From positions 1 to 64,000 of the forward strand of contig JAJDZZ010000069.1 in the NCBI GenBank assembly GCA_022824405.1: 64,000 bases of DNA, given 5' to 3'. Numbering within the stretch: the first letter of the stretch is position 1; every line of letters begins with the position of its first letter. A program made the position numbers and the translations under genes. The notes beneath the pieces are model-generated. The model was not told the DNA's origin, ran no database searches, and saw only the letters and a program-made list of their open reading frames with translations. This DNA comes from Opitutales bacterium (lineage in GTDB: Bacteria; Verrucomicrobiota; Verrucomicrobiia; Opitutales; UBA2995). This document shows, piece by piece, positions 61,551 to 64,000 of the stretch.

Positions 61551-63329
61551 ATGCCTTTCCATTACGCTTCCACCAGCCCGCTACTCCTCGTCTCGAGTGT
61601 TGTTTTGAGCGTCACCCATTTGTGGGGCCAAACGCTGGAAAATGAGAGGATCCGAGCTGACTTCGACGACCAGCGCCCCAACATCATCATCCTCTTCGCG
61701 GACGACCTCGGTTATTCCGATATCGGCTGTTTCGGCGGGGAGATCGAGACTCCGAACCTGGACCGATTGGCGGCGGGCGGGGTTCGCTTTACCCAGTTTT
61801 ACAACGCCGGGCGTTGCTGTCCGGCTCGAGCCAGTTTACTGACGGGTCTTTACCCTCACCAGGCCGGGGTGGGCATGATGGTTTATCGAAATTGGGGCGC
61901 GGGTTACCAAGGATTTCTCAATCAGCGCTGTGTGACCTTTGCCGAGGTGCTGGGCGCCTCGGGATATCAGACCATGATGACCGGAAAGTGGCACTCCGGC
62001 CATATGCCAGGATCCTTGCCCGAAGAGAGGGGATTCCAGCATTTCACCGGGGTCTATTTGCATATCGACAGCTACTGGAAGGTTCTGCGCAACTGTGACG
62101 TTTACCGGGATGGCGAACTCTTGATCGCCGCTCAGGAAAATCCGGTCAATCCCTACCGTCCCGATGAAGCGTTTTACACCACTGATTTCTTTACCGATGC
62201 GGCTCTGGACTACCTCGATCAGGCGTTGGAACGACCGGAAAAACCGTTCTTGTTGCAGGTCAATTACAATGCGCCTCATTTTCCCCTGGAGGCGCCGGAC
62301 CACCTGATCGAAAAATACCGGGGAAGGTATTTGGCGGGATGGGACGAACTTCGCAAGGAAAAGTTTGCGCGAATGAAAAAGATGGGGCTCCTCCCTGGCA
62401 AACAGGCGCTGCCGTCGGGACTCAGCAATGTCGGTCAGCGAGTGCCCCACTTACCCTTCAAGGACCTGGTTGATTCCGATCCCCTGCCAGAATGGAAGGA
62501 ACTCAACCGCCGCGACCAGGAGGAACTGGATTTTCGGCGGGCCATTTACGCCGCCCAAATCGACCGCATGGACGAAAACATCGGCCGTATCGTTACACGG
62601 TTAGAGGAAAATGGAGCCCTCGAAAATACGCTGATCCTGTTCTTCTCAGATAATGGATCCTCCGGCGAACTGGGCCTTTTCGGCATGAACTGGCATCAGC
62701 ACAAAAGCAGCAATTACGAACAATGGCGAAAAAAAGGAGGATGGAGCATTTCCCAGGGGCAGTGCTGGGCCACCTACTCCAATACGCCCTTGCGGAAATA
62801 CAAGCAATACGTGCATGAAGGGGGCATCGCCTCACCTTTCATTGCCCATTGGCCGAAGGGCATCGACGGAGGTGGGCGGATTGTCGGGGATCAGAGCTTC
62901 CATCTGATCGATATCATGCCGAGCCTTTGTGAGCTGGCGGAGACGGCATATCCCTCCGAATTCAATGAACGTGACATTATCCCCTCACCGGGGATCAGCA
63001 TGGTTCCCTATTGGCGTGGTTCCGGAACCGCCGTCCGGGAGCGTACTTTGTTCTGGCAGCACATGGACCATTCGGCCGTTCGTCAGGGCGATTGGAAGCT
63101 GGTTACACTGAACGACCGCAGTGAAACCGGCTGGGAGTTGTACGATTTGTCCTCAGACCGCAGTGAAACCGCCAATCTCATTGAAAAGTATCCCGAGGTG
63201 GCCAAAAACCTTAGGGACCGGTGGCATGCCTGGGCCGTGCAATCCAATGTCCTGCCGTTTCCCGAAATGCGGGGTGAAGCGGAGCGTAATCATCCCCCTA
63301 AGGCCCCCCCGCGGCCACCTCACGATTGA
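61551..63329 (+). CDS. Secreted sulfatase (CCPAR type)
   Basis: 592 residues from ATG 61551; a TTG at 61545 adds two. Signal peptide about 1-27. NIIILFADDLGYSDIG gives the metal Asp pair. The formylglycine motif is CCPAR at 89-93 followed by ASLLTG, the C-x-P-A-R form; Cys 89 would be converted. GKWHSG, FFSDNGSSGE and PHLPF segments are typical. It is longer than the first sulfatase because of an insert near 260-330 with charged helices. It probably removes sulfate from a glycan handled by the adjacent GH2 enzyme. Another sulfatase gene starts 15 bases downstream. Confidence 0.92.
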   Translation: MPFHYASTSPLLLVSSVVLSVTHLWGQTLENERIRADFDDQRPNIIILFADDLGYSDIGCFGGEIETPNLDRLAAGGVRFTQFYNAGRCCPARASLLTGLYPHQAGVGMMVYRNWGAGYQGFLNQRCVTFAEVLGASGYQTMMTGKWHSGHMPGSLPEERGFQHFTGVYLHIDSYWKVLRNCDVYRDGELLIAAQENPVNPYRPDEAFYTTDFFTDAALDYLDQALERPEKPFLLQVNYNAPHFPLEAPDHLIEKYRGRYLAGWDELRKEKFARMKKMGLLPGKQALPSGLSNVGQRVPHLPFKDLVDSDPLPEWKELNRRDQEELDFRRAIYAAQIDRMDENIGRIVTRLEENGALENTLILFFSDNGSSGELGLFGMNWHQHKSSNYEQWRKKGGWSISQGQCWATYSNTPLRKYKQYVHEGGIASPFIAHWPKGIDGGGRIVGDQSFHLIDIMPSLCELAETAYPSEFNERDIIPSPGISMVPYWRGSGTAVRERTLFWQHMDHSAVRQGDWKLVTLNDRSETGWELYDLSSDRSETANLIEKYPEVAKNLRDRWHAWAVQSNVLPFPEMRGEAERNHPPKAPPRPPHD

Positions 63330-63344
63330 AATCGAGGGCACCGT

Positions 63345-64000
63345 ATGCTGCTCGAAAATCCCATTGAGGAAGGTGCTAAGACCTGTCTTGCAATGCAGCC
63401 AGGGCGATGGTTTGGCCTCGTCCTGTTGGGATGTTGGCTTCTCGCTCCCGGTATGATGGGAGCCGAGCGACCGGCTAAGCCGAACATCCTGCTGATGATG
63501 GCAGATGATATGGGCATCGGGGACACGAGCGCTTATCTCGGGAAGCGTCTCATGAAGTCGGCGGAACCGATTGAAAAGACGTTGCGCACGCCAAACCTGG
63601 AGAAGTTTTCGGAGCGGGCCATGGTCTTTACGGATGCCCATGCGCCCGCCTCGATGTGCAGTTCGACGCGCTATTCGCTGTTGACCGGGCGTTTCGCTCA
63701 TCGCGCCTATCTCAAACATCAGGGCTGGTTGCCGCACGGCCCCAATATGCCCATGATCCATCGGGACCTGCCGACGCTTCCCGGCATGCTCCGGGCCAAT
63801 GGATACCATACCAAGGGTGTCGGCAAATACCACGTTGGGATATCGTTTGACAATGGGGAGGGAAAGTCGGCCTCCAATTTCTATTATCACGATGTGGATT
63901 TCGGAAAACCGATCCTGGATGGTCCTACCCACCACGGTTTCGATGAATATTACGGTGTGCCCGGCAATACGGAGGACCCGCTCGATAACGAACCGCGCGT
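63345..64000 (+). CDS. Secreted sulfatase (CSSTR type), partial
   Basis: The first 218 codons are in the window. ATG 63345 follows GAGGG at a good distance; ATG 63393 in the same frame would give a shorter n-region to the signal peptide (hydrophobic stretch WFGLVLLGCWLLAPGMMGA). The metal-binding segment is NILLMMADDMGIGD; the formylglycine motif is CSSTR at 105-109 (from 63345) followed by YSLLTGRF. GVGKYHVG corresponds to the GKWHLG segment of other sulfatases. It follows the previous sulfatase by 15 bases, so an operon is likely. The C-terminus is outside the window. Confidence 0.88.
   Translation, partial: MLLENPIEEGAKTCLAMQPGRWFGLVLLGCWLLAPGMMGAERPAKPNILLMMADDMGIGDTSAYLGKRLMKSAEPIEKTLRTPNLEKFSERAMVFTDAHAPASMCSSTRYSLLTGRFAHRAYLKHQGWLPHGPNMPMIHRDLPTLPGMLRANGYHTKGVGKYHVGISFDNGEGKSASNFYYHDVDFGKPILDGPTHHGFDEYYGVPGNTEDPLDNEPR

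Overview
This 64 kb stretch most resembles the chromosome of a marine or polysaccharide-degrading member of the Verrucomicrobiota (PVC superphylum). Support: a long division and cell wall (dcw) cluster with a LysM lipoprotein between murD and ftsW, the position of nlpD in chlamydiae; secreted beta-propeller/cytochrome c proteins and sulfatases of the kind common in planctomycetes and verrucomicrobia; a divergent FtsZ; and a MurE with the DNPR motif of meso-diaminopimelate-adding enzymes. The assignment is inference from gene content; no rRNA or tRNA gene was found.

Layout. 1-4 kb: the tail of an IS110-family transposase, a sulfatase, a YwaF-like membrane protein and an MNT/HEPN pair whose HEPN gene looks frameshifted, all bounded by copies of a composite dispersed repeat. 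4-10.3 kb: two overlapping genes for very large secreted c-type cytochrome/propeller proteins and two small lipoproteins. 10.5-13.5 kb: haem operon hemH-ccsA-hemA on the minus strand. 13.5-21.3 kb: housekeeping genes trpA, an LpxH-like phosphoesterase, a GT4 glycosyltransferase, miaA, a PpiD-like chaperone, nadK and tlyA. 21.4-39.7 kb: mraZ-rsmH-ftsL-ftsI-murE-murF-mraY-murD-LysM-ftsW-murG-murC-murB-ftsQ-ftsA-ftsZ, all on the plus strand with mostly overlapping or near-touching genes and no ddl.

39.8-48.4 kb is a phosphate-uptake island: a divergent PiT-like permease, the ABC importer pstS-pstC-pstA-pstB on the minus strand with unusually large PstC and PstA, and a divergent Porin_5-type outer-membrane channel. 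48.8-54.8 kb holds obg and a minus-strand run of an isomerase-like protein, a thioredoxin lipoprotein, pyrR, pyrB and pyrC, plus an HpcH/HpaI-type aldolase. 55-56.3 kb holds antitoxin and toxin genes and debris. 56.3-58.6 kb is an RND-type exporter. 59-64 kb is a catabolic patch of one GH2 glycosidase and two sulfatases, the last cut by the window end.

The strongest unexplained signals are: (1) a modular dispersed repeat family (GGCGCC-type hairpin, AATTAGGAATT blocks, GATCGTGATC blocks, CTTTGCGAGAGG blocks) that fills most gaps outside dcw and supplies the last codons of one sulfatase; (2) REP-like long hairpins at two sites; (3) hairpins whose stems differ by paired substitutions; (4) three identical DnaA-box-like 9-mers in one 340 bp gap; (5) FtsZ and PstB with changed catalytic motifs; (6) a frameshifted HEPN gene. 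No CRISPR array, prophage or complete insertion sequence was seen.
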